Source: Phycisphaerales bacterium (GTDB lineage: Bacteria > Planctomycetota > Phycisphaerae > UBA1845 > Fen-1342). From it: a stretch of DNA of 64,000 bases. The DNA lies in assembly GCA_022839625.1 (NCBI GenBank), contig JALHJL010000007.1:44737-108736 (forward strand). The letters run 5' to 3'. Shown one piece after another: positions 33,945-42,371 of the stretch; the stretch's first letter is position 1; each line of letters starts with the position of its first letter. Below the pieces are notes generated by a model, which saw nothing but the letters and a program-made list of their open reading frames with translations, was not told the origin of the DNA and searched no databases. Made by a program: the position numbers and the translations under genes.

Positions 33945-34478
33945 TCATTGCCGCAGGGGGGGCAGGCCTGCCGATTGGCGAATACGATTGGCCTCGGTCC
34001 ACGCCTTTGGGTCACCCGCCAGGAAGCGCGTCAGGCTGGACGCGCTGACGCCGAGCCGTTCCGCCGCGGGGCGAAGCTGACCGCCGTGGGCCGCGAGTTC
34101 GTCGAGAACCAGCGCGATGACGTCCCAGAAGGCGGGGTTGGTCTCGCTTACCCGGAGTCGGCCGCCGGCGATGTGGACGGTCTCCGGCCAGACAATCTCG
34201 GGGCGCGGGGCGCAGCGCACGCCGGTGGCGATGGCCTGGCGCAGGCGGCTGAGGGCGTTGCGCTTGTTTTCATGTTGGGAGCGGCGCTCGGTGGCGGTCA
34301 CGGTGTAGCCCGTGGGCCGATGCACGAGCCGCAACGCCGACGCGACCTTGTTGCGGTGCTGGCCGCCCGGGCCGCCGGTGCGGTGCACGTGCACGTCGCA
34401 TTCGGCCAGCAGCGCGGCATCATCGAACTTCAGTCGCGCCCGCAGCTCGTCCGGGGCGAGGTCGAATCTCTTGCTCAC
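33945..34478 (-). CDS. Release-factor-like protein (RF-1 domain, GGQ motif)
   Basis: A 177-residue protein with a class-I release factor catalytic domain: HRTGGPGGQHRNKVASALRL contains the GGQ motif, followed by the typical RPTGYTVTATERRSQHENKR. The codon-recognition domains are absent, as in ArfB and PrfH-type rescue factors. In place of the usual basic tail is a C-terminal segment (about residues 140-177: RPAAERLGVSASSLTRFLAG, WTEANRIRQSAGLPPL) that looks like a helix-turn-helix. GTG start at 34478 fits the domain. A role in releasing peptides from stalled ribosomes is inferred. Divergent from the pseudopilin gene, with fewer than 30 nt between starts. Confidence 0.8.
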   Translation of the reverse strand: MSKRFDLAPDELRARLKFDDAALLAECDVHVHRTGGPGGQHRNKVASALRLVHRPTGYTVTATERRSQHENKRNALSRLRQAIATGVRCAPRPEIVWPETVHIAGGRLRVSETNPAFWDVIALVLDELAAHGGQLRPAAERLGVSASSLTRFLAGDPKAWTEANRIRQSAGLPPLRQ

Positions 34479-34483
34479 GCGCT

Positions 34484-34489
34484 TATAAT
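34484..34489 (+). promoter_or_regulatory. TATAAT box between divergent starts
   Basis: TATAAT at 34484-34489 lies between the GTG at 34478 (minus) and the ATGs at 34497-34515 (plus). If used as a -10 box on the plus strand, transcription would begin near the start codon and give a nearly leaderless mRNA. No strong -35 is visible. Confidence 0.25.
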
Positions 34490-34505
34490 ACCAAGGATGG
34501 TCCGA

Positions 34506-35243
34506 ATGAGCCTGATGAATGGGCGGGTACGAGAGCGGCCGCGCGGCGCCCCGGTGCAGCGCGCCGCACCGCGTTTCCCAGGCAGTTTCACGCTCATCGA
34601 GCTGTTGGTCGTGGTGGGGATCATCTCGCTGCTGATCTCGATCCTGACGCCGTCGCTGTCGCGGGCCCGCCAGCAGGCCAAGTCCACGGTCTGCCTGGCC
34701 CGGTTGAGTGAGTTCATGAAAGGGCTGGTGTCGTATGCGAGCGACGCCCAGTTCCAACTTCCGCCGATGAGCTACCCGATGTCCGACGACGAAGACGCGA
34801 AGCTGCACGGCTGGGCCGAGGTGCTGTACACCTACTTGTACCAGGACCGCGACTACGCGTGGGACCAGGACTACCCGGTGCAGCGCAACCACAAGGGCCG
34901 CTACGAGCTGTGGGTCTGCAAGGAGGCAGTGCCCATGGCGGACAGCAGCGGGCATTATCGCGTGTACGAGCTGAGCTGGTCGAAGGGGTCGCTTGACAAG
35001 ATCAAGTACCGACTGCCCCTGATCACCGACGCCAACCCGGAGGTCACCGATCCGAACGACCTGAAGCTCAGCGCGATCCCGAGAGAGCACATCGCCGGCC
35101 TGGAGGGCGAGGCGTACATCGACGAGCGCCACTACGGCGGGGCGAACTACGCTTTTAATGACGGGCATGCCGAGCGGAGCACGAGCCTCAAGGAACAGCT
35201 CGCCGACGATTGGGACCTCGATCCCAACACACCAAACGAATGA
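34506..35243 (+). CDS. Type II secretion/type IV pilin-like protein (pseudopilin)
   Basis: A 245-residue prepilin-like protein. A basic leader ends in PGS, followed by the prepilin peptidase site and methylation helix FTLIELLVVVGIISLLISIL; cleavage would be before Phe. The outer part is acidic and aromatic-rich and ends with the planctomycete-type YAFNDGHAERS segment found in DUF1559/H-X9-DG proteins. Candidate starts are ATG 34497, 34506 and 34515; 34506 has AAGGA eight nucleotides upstream. Its stop overlaps the ATG of the cysteine desulfurase gene (ATGA), so the two are translationally coupled though functionally unrelated. Confidence 0.82.
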   Translation: MSLMNGRVRERPRGAPVQRAAPRFPGSFTLIELLVVVGIISLLISILTPSLSRARQQAKSTVCLARLSEFMKGLVSYASDAQFQLPPMSYPMSDDEDAKLHGWAEVLYTYLYQDRDYAWDQDYPVQRNHKGRYELWVCKEAVPMADSSGHYRVYELSWSKGSLDKIKYRLPLITDANPEVTDPNDLKLSAIPREHIAGLEGEAYIDERHYGGANYAFNDGHAERSTSLKEQLADDWDLDPNTPNE

Positions 35244-36394
35244 GCCAGACCGTCACGTACCTCGACAACAACGCTACGACTCGCCCGGACGACCGGGTTG
35301 TGGCCGCCATGCTGCCGCTGCTGACCGAGCGTTACGGCAATCCATCGAGCGCGCACCCGTTCGGCGCCCAGGCGGCCGCCGAGGTCGAGGAGGCGCGGGC
35401 CCGCGTCGCCGCCCTGATCGGCGCCCGCGACAGCGAGATCGTGTTTACCAGCGGCGGCACCGAGGCGGACAACGCCGCCCTGCGCGGCGTGCTGGCCGCC
35501 AGCCCCGGCAAGCGGCACCTGGTCGTCTCCGCCGTCGAGCACCATGCGATTCTGGAGACCGCGGAGCGGCTGGAGGAAGAGGGCGCGTCGGTGAGCCGCG
35601 TCGGTGTGGATGGTGATGGCCGGTTGGACCTCACGGGTCTGGCCACCGCGATCCGCGACGACACAGCCCTGATCTCGGTTATGCTGGCCAATAACGAGAC
35701 GGGCGTGATCTTTCCGTTGCAGGAGGTCTGCCGCATCGCCCGGGAGCGCGATGTGCCCGTGCACACGGACGCCATCAACGCGTTGGGCAAGATGCCCGTG
35801 GACGTGGAGAGGCTGGGCGTATCCCTGCTGTCACTGAGCGGGCACAAGCTCTACGGGCCGAAGGGTGCCGGGGCCCTGTACATCCGCCGCGGAACGCCGT
35901 TTCGCGCGTGGCAGACCGGCGGATCACAGGAGCGACAGCGTCGCGGCGGGACGCTTAACGCGCCGGGCATCGTCGGTCTGGGGGTGGCGTGCGAGATCCT
36001 CCGTGAACGAGGCGAACGGGAGATCGCGCGCGTCCGCGTGCTTCGCGATCGCCTGGAAGCGGAACTCCAGCGCCGTTTCAGCAACGGCCGGATTATCGGA
36101 GCGGGTGCCGAGCGCCTGCCGAACACCTCTCTCGTGTGCTTCGCAGGCATCCCGTCGCAGGCCCTGCTGATTCTGCTGAGCGAGGCGGGCATCTGCGTGT
36201 CCGGCGGTGCGGCGTGCGCCAGCGGTTCGCTGGAGCCTTCGCACGTGCTGAAGGCGATGGGGATCGAGCCGGAAGTGGCGCAAGGGGAAATCCGCTTTTC
36301 CCTGGGGCGGTTCAACACCGATACTGACATCGATCGGCTGTTTGAAGTCCTGCCGGCCGCATTGCAGAAGGTCACCGCCAGCGGCCTGGCGTAG
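35240..36394 (+). CDS. Cysteine desulfurase, NifS/IscS family
   Basis: PLP enzyme that removes sulfur from cysteine for iron-sulfur clusters or thio-cofactors. The 384-residue protein has YLDNNATT at the start, FTSGGTEADN, the PLP lysine Lys203 in SGHKLYGPKG, and the active-site loop GGAACASGSLEPSH with Cys326. The RRGGTLNAPGI segment replaces the usual RSGTEN-type motif conservatively. ATG 35240 overlaps the upstream stop by four bases. A second desulfurase domain occurs in the NifS-SelD fusion at 52913. Partner scaffolds (IscU) are not adjacent. Confidence 0.93.
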   Translation: MSQTVTYLDNNATTRPDDRVVAAMLPLLTERYGNPSSAHPFGAQAAAEVEEARARVAALIGARDSEIVFTSGGTEADNAALRGVLAASPGKRHLVVSAVEHHAILETAERLEEEGASVSRVGVDGDGRLDLTGLATAIRDDTALISVMLANNETGVIFPLQEVCRIARERDVPVHTDAINALGKMPVDVERLGVSLLSLSGHKLYGPKGAGALYIRRGTPFRAWQTGGSQERQRRGGTLNAPGIVGLGVACEILRERGEREIARVRVLRDRLEAELQRRFSNGRIIGAGAERLPNTSLVCFAGIPSQALLILLSEAGICVSGGAACASGSLEPSHVLKAMGIEPEVAQGEIRFSLGRFNTDTDIDRLFEVLPAALQKVTASGLA

Positions 36395-36497
36395 GGGTCC
36401 TCAACGAAGTCAGCCGCTGGGTTACGGCACAGACGCCGCGTGAGCGGGAGCCCGCGACACCAGTCTCGTGCCCGCCGCGCCGTGTGGAGGAGCAGCG

Positions 36498-36773
36498 CTA
36501 CGGTCTGGGCGGCCGGGCGTCTTTTTCCTTGTCTTTCTTGCCGGCCTCAAGGTCGCGGATCTCGCGCAGCAGCCCGGCAATCTCCCCCAGCTTCTGATTC
36601 GAGGCACGCAGCTCGGCGATCATCTCCAGGCGCTGCGCGCCGCTGTCGGGGACCTGGCCGTACGCCGCCGGCGGCTGGCCGAAGACCTGCCACAACAACG
36701 CGGCGCACAGAACCGTCAGGCCGCCGAGTACGTACGCGGGCCAGAAACCGCGTTTCACGTTGGTTGCAGACAT
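36498..36773 (-). CDS. Small single-span membrane protein with coiled coil
   Basis: A 91-residue protein: short basic N-terminus, one membrane span (PAYVLGGLTVLCAALLWQVF, about residues 11-30), an Ala/Gln linker, then a heptad-like helix (AQRLEMIAELRASNQKLGEI, AGLLREIRDLEAGKK) and a basic tail KDKEKDARPPRP. AAGGAG lies five nucleotides before ATG 36773. No family recognised; topology suggests N-in or N-out with the coiled coil on the opposite side. It lies in its own unit between the desulfurase gene and an IS remnant. Confidence 0.65.
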   Translation of the reverse strand: MSATNVKRGFWPAYVLGGLTVLCAALLWQVFGQPPAAYGQVPDSGAQRLEMIAELRASNQKLGEIAGLLREIRDLEAGKKDKEKDARPPRP

Positions 36774-36938
36774 GACAACTCCTTCACCAAGAATCGGCAC
36801 GGGACCCCTCTCCTTTGGAGAGAAGGCCGGGAAAGGGGCCACGTTCCGTAGCCTCGCTCCTCCCGCGACCCCTCCCTGACAGAGAGGGGGGCTCTCCTAA
36901 TACTACAACGCCACGAAGGCTCGACAAATACGGCGGTC
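36774..36938. repeat. Intergenic pyrimidine-rich repeat
   Basis: The stretch around 36810-36895 (CCCCTCTCCTTTGGAGAGAA and later CCCTCCCTGACAGAGAGGGG) contains two nested inverted repeats typical of short dispersed intergenic elements in GC-rich genomes. It directly precedes the transposase remnant and may include an IS end. Confidence 0.3.
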
Positions 36939-37160
36939 ATGCGCGAGATTCCTATGGGTTGGGCGAGAACACAGGATCTGGGCGTGGATGCCGCGACGAT
37001 TTTGGAGATCAAACCCGCCTTGACCATCTTTCTGCACCCGTTTGACGGCTGCTTTGGCCGGCGTACCACCCGCCAGTACCTGGGCCTCTATGTCGCCGGG
37101 CAGCTCTCGGACCTGGACCGCAAGAGCGCTGATGGCCGACGCAGAGGGCGCGGGTGCCTC
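36939..37160 (+). pseudogene. IS701-like transposase, N-terminal remnant
   Basis: Residues encoded from ATG 36939 (ILEIKPALTIFLHPFDGCFG then RRTTRQYLGLYVAGQLSDLDRKSA) match the N-terminal domain of IS701-family DDE transposases. After RKSA the frame is lost; the next frame continues LMADAEGAGA, recalling the family's PMALAAGV segment, then similarity ends. The catalytic DDE domain is absent, so this is a fragment left by deletion. Confidence 0.6.
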
Positions 37161-37308
37161 ATCTCGTGCCCCACCCCGATCATCCGCTGTCGCGGACGAT
37201 ACGGGATGGGGCACCCGCGCGGACGACCCGGGGTGGGGAACACGCGGAAACTCGAAAGCCCTTGGACGCTGGACACGTACGAAAGGGAGGGTCGTTTGGG
37301 GATAGCTT
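37161..37308. other. Intergenic region with inverted repeat
   Basis: GTGCCCCACCCCG near 37167 is complementary, with a mismatch, to CGGGATGGGGCAC near 37202, giving a stem of about 13 bp. GGGGTGGGG follows. No gene seen. Confidence 0.35.
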
Positions 37309-38382
37309 CTACTGCCAGATGCCCGGGATGGAGCGGCCGCACCGGGGGCACGCGCCGCCTGCCAGGTGATTGGACCGCACGGAGAAACCATGACGCTCGA
37401 TCAACGTCGTGCCACAGCCCGGACACCTCGTGTTTTCCAGGTCGCCGACCAGGCCGGGCAGGTTGCCAGGGTAAACGAAATCGAGCCCCGCCCGTCGGCC
37501 CAGCTCATACGCCCGCATCAGCCGGTCGATCGAGGTCCGCGGCGGACCGGTCATCTTGTAGTCCGGGTGAAACGCCGTCACGTGCCACGGAATATCGCAG
37601 GACACCCTGGCGATGAACGACGCGATGTCCGCCAGTTCCTCGTCCGAGTCGTTCAGGCCGGGCACGACCAGCGTGACGATCTCCACCCAGAAGTCCATCT
37701 GCTTCAACAACCGGATCGTACTGAGCACATTCTCGAGCACGCCGCCGAGCTGCCGATAGCTCCGGTCGCGAAAGGCCTTCAAGTCCACCTTGTACAGCGG
37801 GACGTAGGGACGCAGGTATTCGAGCATCTCCGGCGTGGCGTTGCCGTTGGACACAAACGAGCCGACCAAGCCGTGCGGCCGGCCGGCGCGGAAGACAGCG
37901 ACGGCCCATTCGGCGGTAATGAGGGGCTCGTTGTACGTGCTGGTCAGCACGGGGCAGTCGTGTTCGAGTGCAAGTTGAACGATGCGCTCGGGGTCCACGA
38001 ACGTAGGCTCAGCGATGGCCTGCTCGTCGCGCAGCGATTGGCTCGTGACCCAGTTCTGGCAGTAGGAGCAATGCAGGTCACAGCCCAACATGCCGAAAGA
38101 CAGGGCGTCCCGGCCGGGATACGCGTGAAAGAAGGGCTTCTTCTCGATCGGGTCCACTGCCAGTCCGGCCACGTAGCCGAACGGGACGCGCAGCTCCCCC
38201 TCGCGGTTGAAGCGCACGCGGCACACGCCGTCGCGGCCGGGCAGCACCCGGCAGCGGTGCCCGCAGGCCAGGCAGCGGACGACGTCTTCGTCCTCGCGGC
38301 GGATCAGCGCCGGGTCCGCCGGCGCAGTGTGCTCGGCGAGCAACCGCTTGAGCGAGATCATCTTTGGAGCAGGTTGGGACAT
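37309..38382 (-). CDS. amrS: AmmeMemoRadiSam-system radical SAM enzyme
   Basis: A 357-residue radical SAM protein of the pyruvate-formate-lyase-activating-enzyme-like group named AmrS. An N-terminal zinc-ribbon-like part (RCLACGHRCRVLPGRDGVCRVR) precedes the radical SAM core with the cluster motif CDLHCSYCQNW (CxxxCxxC), the TSTYNEPLITAEW segment, and a C-terminal rubredoxin-like pair CPGCG and CPRCG. Its usual companions AmrA (AMMECR1) and AmrB (MEMO) are not in the window; the substrate is not established from this sequence. ATG 38382. Downstream of the UDP-glucose dehydrogenase gene on the same strand. Confidence 0.92.
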   Translation of the reverse strand: MSQPAPKMISLKRLLAEHTAPADPALIRREDEDVVRCLACGHRCRVLPGRDGVCRVRFNREGELRVPFGYVAGLAVDPIEKKPFFHAYPGRDALSFGMLGCDLHCSYCQNWVTSQSLRDEQAIAEPTFVDPERIVQLALEHDCPVLTSTYNEPLITAEWAVAVFRAGRPHGLVGSFVSNGNATPEMLEYLRPYVPLYKVDLKAFRDRSYRQLGGVLENVLSTIRLLKQMDFWVEIVTLVVPGLNDSDEELADIASFIARVSCDIPWHVTAFHPDYKMTGPPRTSIDRLMRAYELGRRAGLDFVYPGNLPGLVGDLENTRCPGCGTTLIERHGFSVRSNHLAGGACPRCGRSIPGIWQ

Positions 38383-38388
38383 GGCGTC

Positions 38389-38429
38389 TTCACGTTTTCA
38401 CGTTTTCACGTTTTCACGTCGTCACGTTG
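38389..38429. repeat. Tandem TTTTCACG octamers
   Basis: Five near-identical 8-bp units (TTTTCACG, last one TCGTCACG) in a row. The last units overlap the 3' end of the UDP-glucose dehydrogenase gene, so the protein ends RDDVKT by reading through the repeat. Related arrays occur at 39764-39808 and 39870-39902. Confidence 0.7.
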
Positions 38430-39740
38430 CATCGCCACGGGCGGCCGGCCCACGCTGTAGTATTCGAAATTGTATCGCCGCATCGTTGCCGCCGCATACA
38501 GGTTTCGTCCGTCGAAGATCAGCGGCTGGCGGAGCATCGCGGCGATGCGGCGAAAATCCGGGCTGCGAAACTCCATCCACTCCGTCAGGATCAGCAGCGC
38601 GTCGGCATCCTGCAACGCCGCGTACGGCTCGGGATGATACGTGACGCGCTCCCCGAGCACGCGCCGCGCCGACTCCATCGCCCGCGGATCGTGGACCGCC
38701 ACCTGGGCCCCGGCTTTCAGCAGCGCCTCGATCACCGTTAGCGCCGGGGCCTCGCGCACGTCATCGGTCTCGGGCTTGAAGGCCAGCCCCCACGCGGCCA
38801 GCCGCTTGCCGGCCAGGTTCTCCCCCAGCCGGTCCAGCACCCGCCGCACCATGCGCTGACCCTGGGCCAGGTTCCGGCGGTGCACGGCCTCCAGCAACTG
38901 GCAGTCGGCACCGGCGGCGCGGCCGAAGCTGGCGAGGGCCTGGACGTCCTTCGGGAAGCAGCTTCCGCCGTAGCCCAGGCCCGGATAGAGGAAATGGTGT
39001 CCGATGCGCTGGTCGGAGCCGATGCCGCGCCGCACGTCGTTGACGTCGACGTTCAGGTGCTCGCACACGTCCGCGATTTCGTTGATGAAGCTGATCCGCG
39101 TCGCGAGATAGGCGTTGGCCGCATACTTGGTCAGTTCGGCGGCGGCGCGCCCCATCCGCAGAATCGGCTTGTTGTTGCGGACGAACGGCTGGTGCAGCTC
39201 GGCGATCTCGTCGCCGGCCGCCGGGTCGTCCGCTCCGATTACTACGCGATCGGGCCGCAGGAAGTCGCTCAGCGCCGAGCCCTCCTTGAGGAACTCCGGG
39301 TTGCTGACGACCGGGCAACGGTGCGGCGTGTTGGCCGCGATGAGGGCCTCCAGCCGCGCGCCCGTGCCGACCGGGACGGTGCTCTTGGTCACCAGGATGG
39401 CCGGCCCGGTCAGGCCGCGGGCCACTTCCACCGCGGCCGACTCGATCGCCGAGAGGTCCGCCGAACCGTCCGCGCGCGGCGGCGTCCCGACGGCCAGGAA
39501 GATGACGCGCGCGTCGGCGACGCCGCGGGCCAGGTCGGTCGAGAAGCGCAGCCGTCCGCTGCGCATGTTCTTGCCGGCCAACTCCTCCAACCCGGGCTCG
39601 AAGAACGGGCAGCGTCCGGACCGCAACGCTTCGATCTTGGCCCGGTCGTTGTCAATCGCGACGACGTGGTTGCCGCTGTCCGCCAGGCAGGCGGCGGTAA
39701 CCAGGCCGACGTAGCCACTTCCGACGATGGCAATCTGCAT
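38406..39740 (-). CDS. ugd: UDP-glucose 6-dehydrogenase
   Basis: Oxidises UDP-glucose to UDP-glucuronate with two NAD. The 444-residue protein has the NAD-binding IAIVGSGYVGLVTAACLA at the start, the substrate segment KSTVPVGTG, SNPEFLKEGSA, and the catalytic Cys261 in GYGGSCFPKDV. The C-terminal domain has WGLAFKPETDDVREAPA. ATG 39740. Its product is the substrate of the divergently transcribed UDP-glucuronate decarboxylase (39923), so the pair makes UDP-xylose. The 3' end runs into an octamer repeat and was probably altered by it. Confidence 0.95.
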   Translation of the reverse strand: MQIAIVGSGYVGLVTAACLADSGNHVVAIDNDRAKIEALRSGRCPFFEPGLEELAGKNMRSGRLRFSTDLARGVADARVIFLAVGTPPRADGSADLSAIESAAVEVARGLTGPAILVTKSTVPVGTGARLEALIAANTPHRCPVVSNPEFLKEGSALSDFLRPDRVVIGADDPAAGDEIAELHQPFVRNNKPILRMGRAAAELTKYAANAYLATRISFINEIADVCEHLNVDVNDVRRGIGSDQRIGHHFLYPGLGYGGSCFPKDVQALASFGRAAGADCQLLEAVHRRNLAQGQRMVRRVLDRLGENLAGKRLAAWGLAFKPETDDVREAPALTVIEALLKAGAQVAVHDPRAMESARRVLGERVTYHPEPYAALQDADALLILTEWMEFRSPDFRRIAAMLRQPLIFDGRNLYAAATMRRYNFEYYSVGRPPVAMQRDDVKT

Positions 39741-39763
39741 GGCTTCACCTCAACGCGGAAACG

Positions 39764-39902
39764 TGATAACGTGAAAACGTGAAAAAGGTGAAAACGTGAA
39801 AAGGTAACAACCTCGCGAGATGAATCCTTCGGTGCCGCGTAGTAGCCGCACCGTCGCGTTATCCGCTCTGCACTTTTTCACGTTGTCACGGTTTCACGTT
39901 GC
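39764..39902. repeat. Octamer arrays in the ugd/uxs divergent region
   Basis: Two clusters in opposite orientation: CGTGAAAA-type units at 39764-39808 (five or so) and TTTTCACG-type units at 39870-39902 (TTTTTCACGTTGTCACGG, TTTCACGTTGCC). Together they form an extended inverted repeat between two divergent UDP-sugar genes. They could be protein-binding sites or a recombinogenic repeat. Confidence 0.6.
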
Positions 39903-39922
39903 CAGGGTACGGAGTACGTTCG

Positions 39923-40864
39923 ATGCGCATTCTGGTCGCGGGCTGTGCGGGGTTCATCGGATACCACCTGACGGAACGTCTGCTCCGCGACGGCCACGAA
40001 GTCGTCGGGATCGACAACCTCTGTACCGGTAGCCGCGAAAACGTCGCGCAACTGGCGGCGCACGCGCGTTTCCAGTTCTGTGAGCACGATATCACGAGAC
40101 CGCTGGGTGTCGAGGGCCCCGTCGAGCGCGTGTACGACCTGGCGTGTCCGGCGTCGCCGGTCGATTTCGGCCCGCGTCGCCTCGAAATCATGGCGGCCTG
40201 CTCGCGCGGGGTCTGGGAACTCGCGGAGTTCGCCCGGCGGCACGGGGCGCGCCTGCTGCACGCCAGCACCAGCGAGGTCTACGGCGACCCCCAGGAGCAT
40301 CCGCAGCGCGAGACCTACTGGGGGCACGTCAATCCCATCGGCCCGCGCGCCTGCTACGACGAGGGCAAGCGCTTCGCAGAAGCCCTGTTGACCTCCTGTC
40401 ACGCCTGCTACGGAACCGAGATTCGCATTCCGCGCATCTTCAACACCTATGGCCCCAACATGCGCTGGGACGACGGGCGCATGCTCCCCACGTTCATCGA
40501 TCAGGCGCTGCGGGGTGCGCCGCTGACGGTGCACGGCGACGGCAGCCAGACCCGCAGCTTCTGCTTCGTCAGCGACCTGGTCGAGGGCCTGGTGCGCCTC
40601 ATGGAGAGCGACGTCCGCGAGCCGGTGAATCTCGGCAACCCGGCCGAGATCACGGTACTCACCGCCGCCCAGGAGGTGCTGCGTCTCACCGGCAGCCGCA
40701 GCGTTATCGCGCACGTCCCGCGACCCAAGGACGATCCCGCCCTGCGCCGGCCCGATATTTCGCGCGCGGAGACCCTCCTCGGATGGCGCCCGGTCGTGGA
40801 GCGCCCCGATGGTTTCGCCCGCACGGTCGAGTGGTTTCAGCGCACGATGGGAAAGCCGCAGTAA
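39923..40864 (+). CDS. uxs: UDP-glucuronate decarboxylase (UDP-xylose synthase) family
   Basis: Extended short-chain dehydrogenase converting UDP-glucuronate to UDP-xylose. The 313-residue protein has the NAD motif GCAGFIGYHL (residues 7-16), GIDNLCTGSRENV, the SPVDF segment after DLACPA, catalytic STSEVYGDPQEHPQ with Ser/Thr, and Tyr/Lys in CYDEGKRFAE. FNTYGPNM and GDGSQTRSFCFVSDLVEG are typical of Uxs. ATG 39923 with GGAG at 39911-39914. Divergent from ugd, with which it forms a pathway. Related 4,6-dehydratases or epimerases are less likely given the PQEHPQ and YDEGKR motifs. Confidence 0.9.
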   Translation: MRILVAGCAGFIGYHLTERLLRDGHEVVGIDNLCTGSRENVAQLAAHARFQFCEHDITRPLGVEGPVERVYDLACPASPVDFGPRRLEIMAACSRGVWELAEFARRHGARLLHASTSEVYGDPQEHPQRETYWGHVNPIGPRACYDEGKRFAEALLTSCHACYGTEIRIPRIFNTYGPNMRWDDGRMLPTFIDQALRGAPLTVHGDGSQTRSFCFVSDLVEGLVRLMESDVREPVNLGNPAEITVLTAAQEVLRLTGSRSVIAHVPRPKDDPALRRPDISRAETLLGWRPVVERPDGFARTVEWFQRTMGKPQ

Positions 40865-41081
40865 GCGACTCATCTCGCTGCCGGGGGCGGCAGGGCCAAG
40901 GAATTATCTGACGTCCGTCCTTGCGCGCGTCCCAGATACGTCCCGCTATACCGCCGCAACCACCCCAAACTCGCCCGCCGTGAAGCTAACACTCGAATTA
41001 TGCGATAGTAACCGCAGCGAGCTGTCGCCCCGCCCGCGGTGTACCAGTGTCGGTACCGGGCGTGGCCGGGAGAACGTTGTC

Positions 41082-42326
41082 GTGCCCAATCCCGAAGCGC
41101 AGGAACACTCGACCGCGACGGCCGATTCCGGCGGCGATCGACATCCGGAGTCGTCGCGGGAGACAAACGGGCCGCGGGACGATACGGGGAAACTCGATCG
41201 CGAGCTGCTGCGCTCCCAGGACCAGCTTCGGCTCGCGTTCGAGTTGTTGGATCAGCTCTCCAACGCCGACGATCCGGACGCGATTCAGGCCACTCTCTTG
41301 GAGCGCTACACGACGCTCTTGCGGGCCGACGCGGTGTTCCTGGACCGGGCCGGCTGCTGCATGCGCGTTCCGACCGGCGAACCCGGCGAAGCCCGTCCCC
41401 AGTGGACGCCGGACCAACTCCGGGGAGCCCTGGCGCGCTCCGTCGAGCTGGCCCGCCGCCGACACCAGACGCTGACTCCGGCGCTGACGGCGGACGAGGC
41501 CGCGCAGTTGAACGGGGCCCACGTCTTGTTGGGCACCCTGCCGCGCGGCGACGGCGAAACCGCTGTAGTGGTGGCCCTGCGCGACCGCGGTGCGCCGCCG
41601 TTCGACCAGGGCGACACGCTGGCGTCGGCGTCGATCCTCTCGCTGGGGGCTCAGGTCCTCCATCAGGTGCTGGCGATGCGGCACCTGCAACGCACGGCGC
41701 TGGAAACCGTGTGCACGCTCGTCAACGCGATTGACGCGAAGGACAACTACACCTCCGCGCATTCGGAGCGCGTCGGCGGGTTTGCGCGGCTGACGGGCGA
41801 GGCCCTCGGACTTTCCAAGGAGCAGATTCGCACGCTCGAATGGGCCGGGTTGCTCCACGACGTCGGCAAGATCGGGATCGCCGAGCACATCCTCAACAAG
41901 CCCGGTTCCCTCACGGACGCTGAATTCGAGGAGATGAAGCGGCACTCCCAATTGGGCTACGAGGTGCTCCGACCCGTAGCTCAGTTCCAGCCCATGCTGG
42001 ACGCGGTGCTGTGCCATCACGAGAACCACGACGGGACCGGATACCCCGCGGGGTTGGCCGGCGACGAAATCCCCGTCGACGCGCGCATCATCCACGTGGT
42101 TGACATCTTCGATGCGCTCACGACGGAACGTCCGTACCGCCGGGCCTACGACATCGACCTGGCCCTGAAAGTCTTGGAGGCCGGGGCCGGCCGGACGACC
42201 GACCCGGCCATTACCCGGACCTTCATCGAGGCCCTGCGCCGCTACATGACGGAAAACCCGGCGGACTTCCGGTCCCGCTTCGGGCACTTGCGCGAGGCCG
42301 GCCTGGCGGCCGCCGGCGTCAACTGA
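41082..42326 (+). CDS. GAF and HD-GYP domain protein
   Basis: A 414-residue cyclic-di-GMP-type phosphodiesterase candidate. After a disordered N-terminus and short helix comes a GAF-like sensor domain (about residues 55-195) and a C-terminal HD-GYP domain: AHSERVGGFARLTG, the HD pair in LLHDVGKIGI, HSQLGYEVL, HHENHDGTGYPAGLAGDEIP and DIFDALTTERPYR. The GYP motif is canonical, so activity is likely. GTG 41082 is preceded by GGGAGA; the frame extends to 40809 without protein-like sequence. No receiver domain. Input signal unknown. Confidence 0.85.
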   Translation: MPNPEAQEHSTATADSGGDRHPESSRETNGPRDDTGKLDRELLRSQDQLRLAFELLDQLSNADDPDAIQATLLERYTTLLRADAVFLDRAGCCMRVPTGEPGEARPQWTPDQLRGALARSVELARRRHQTLTPALTADEAAQLNGAHVLLGTLPRGDGETAVVVALRDRGAPPFDQGDTLASASILSLGAQVLHQVLAMRHLQRTALETVCTLVNAIDAKDNYTSAHSERVGGFARLTGEALGLSKEQIRTLEWAGLLHDVGKIGIAEHILNKPGSLTDAEFEEMKRHSQLGYEVLRPVAQFQPMLDAVLCHHENHDGTGYPAGLAGDEIPVDARIIHVVDIFDALTTERPYRRAYDIDLALKVLEAGAGRTTDPAITRTFIEALRRYMTENPADFRSRFGHLREAGLAAAGVN

Positions 42327-42371
42327 CCGGCGATCCCCGAGTCCTGCCACGCCCAGACAGGAACAAGCGCA

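Noticed and set aside
33948..34505. Plus-strand extension of the pseudopilin frame through the release-factor-like gene
   Set aside because: It is antisense to a gene with a clear GGQ domain; the real start is near the FTLIE leader.
36903..37391. Minus-strand 162-residue open frame
   Set aside because: Low-complexity, antisense to the IS701 remnant and inverted repeats; no family likeness and no ribosome site.
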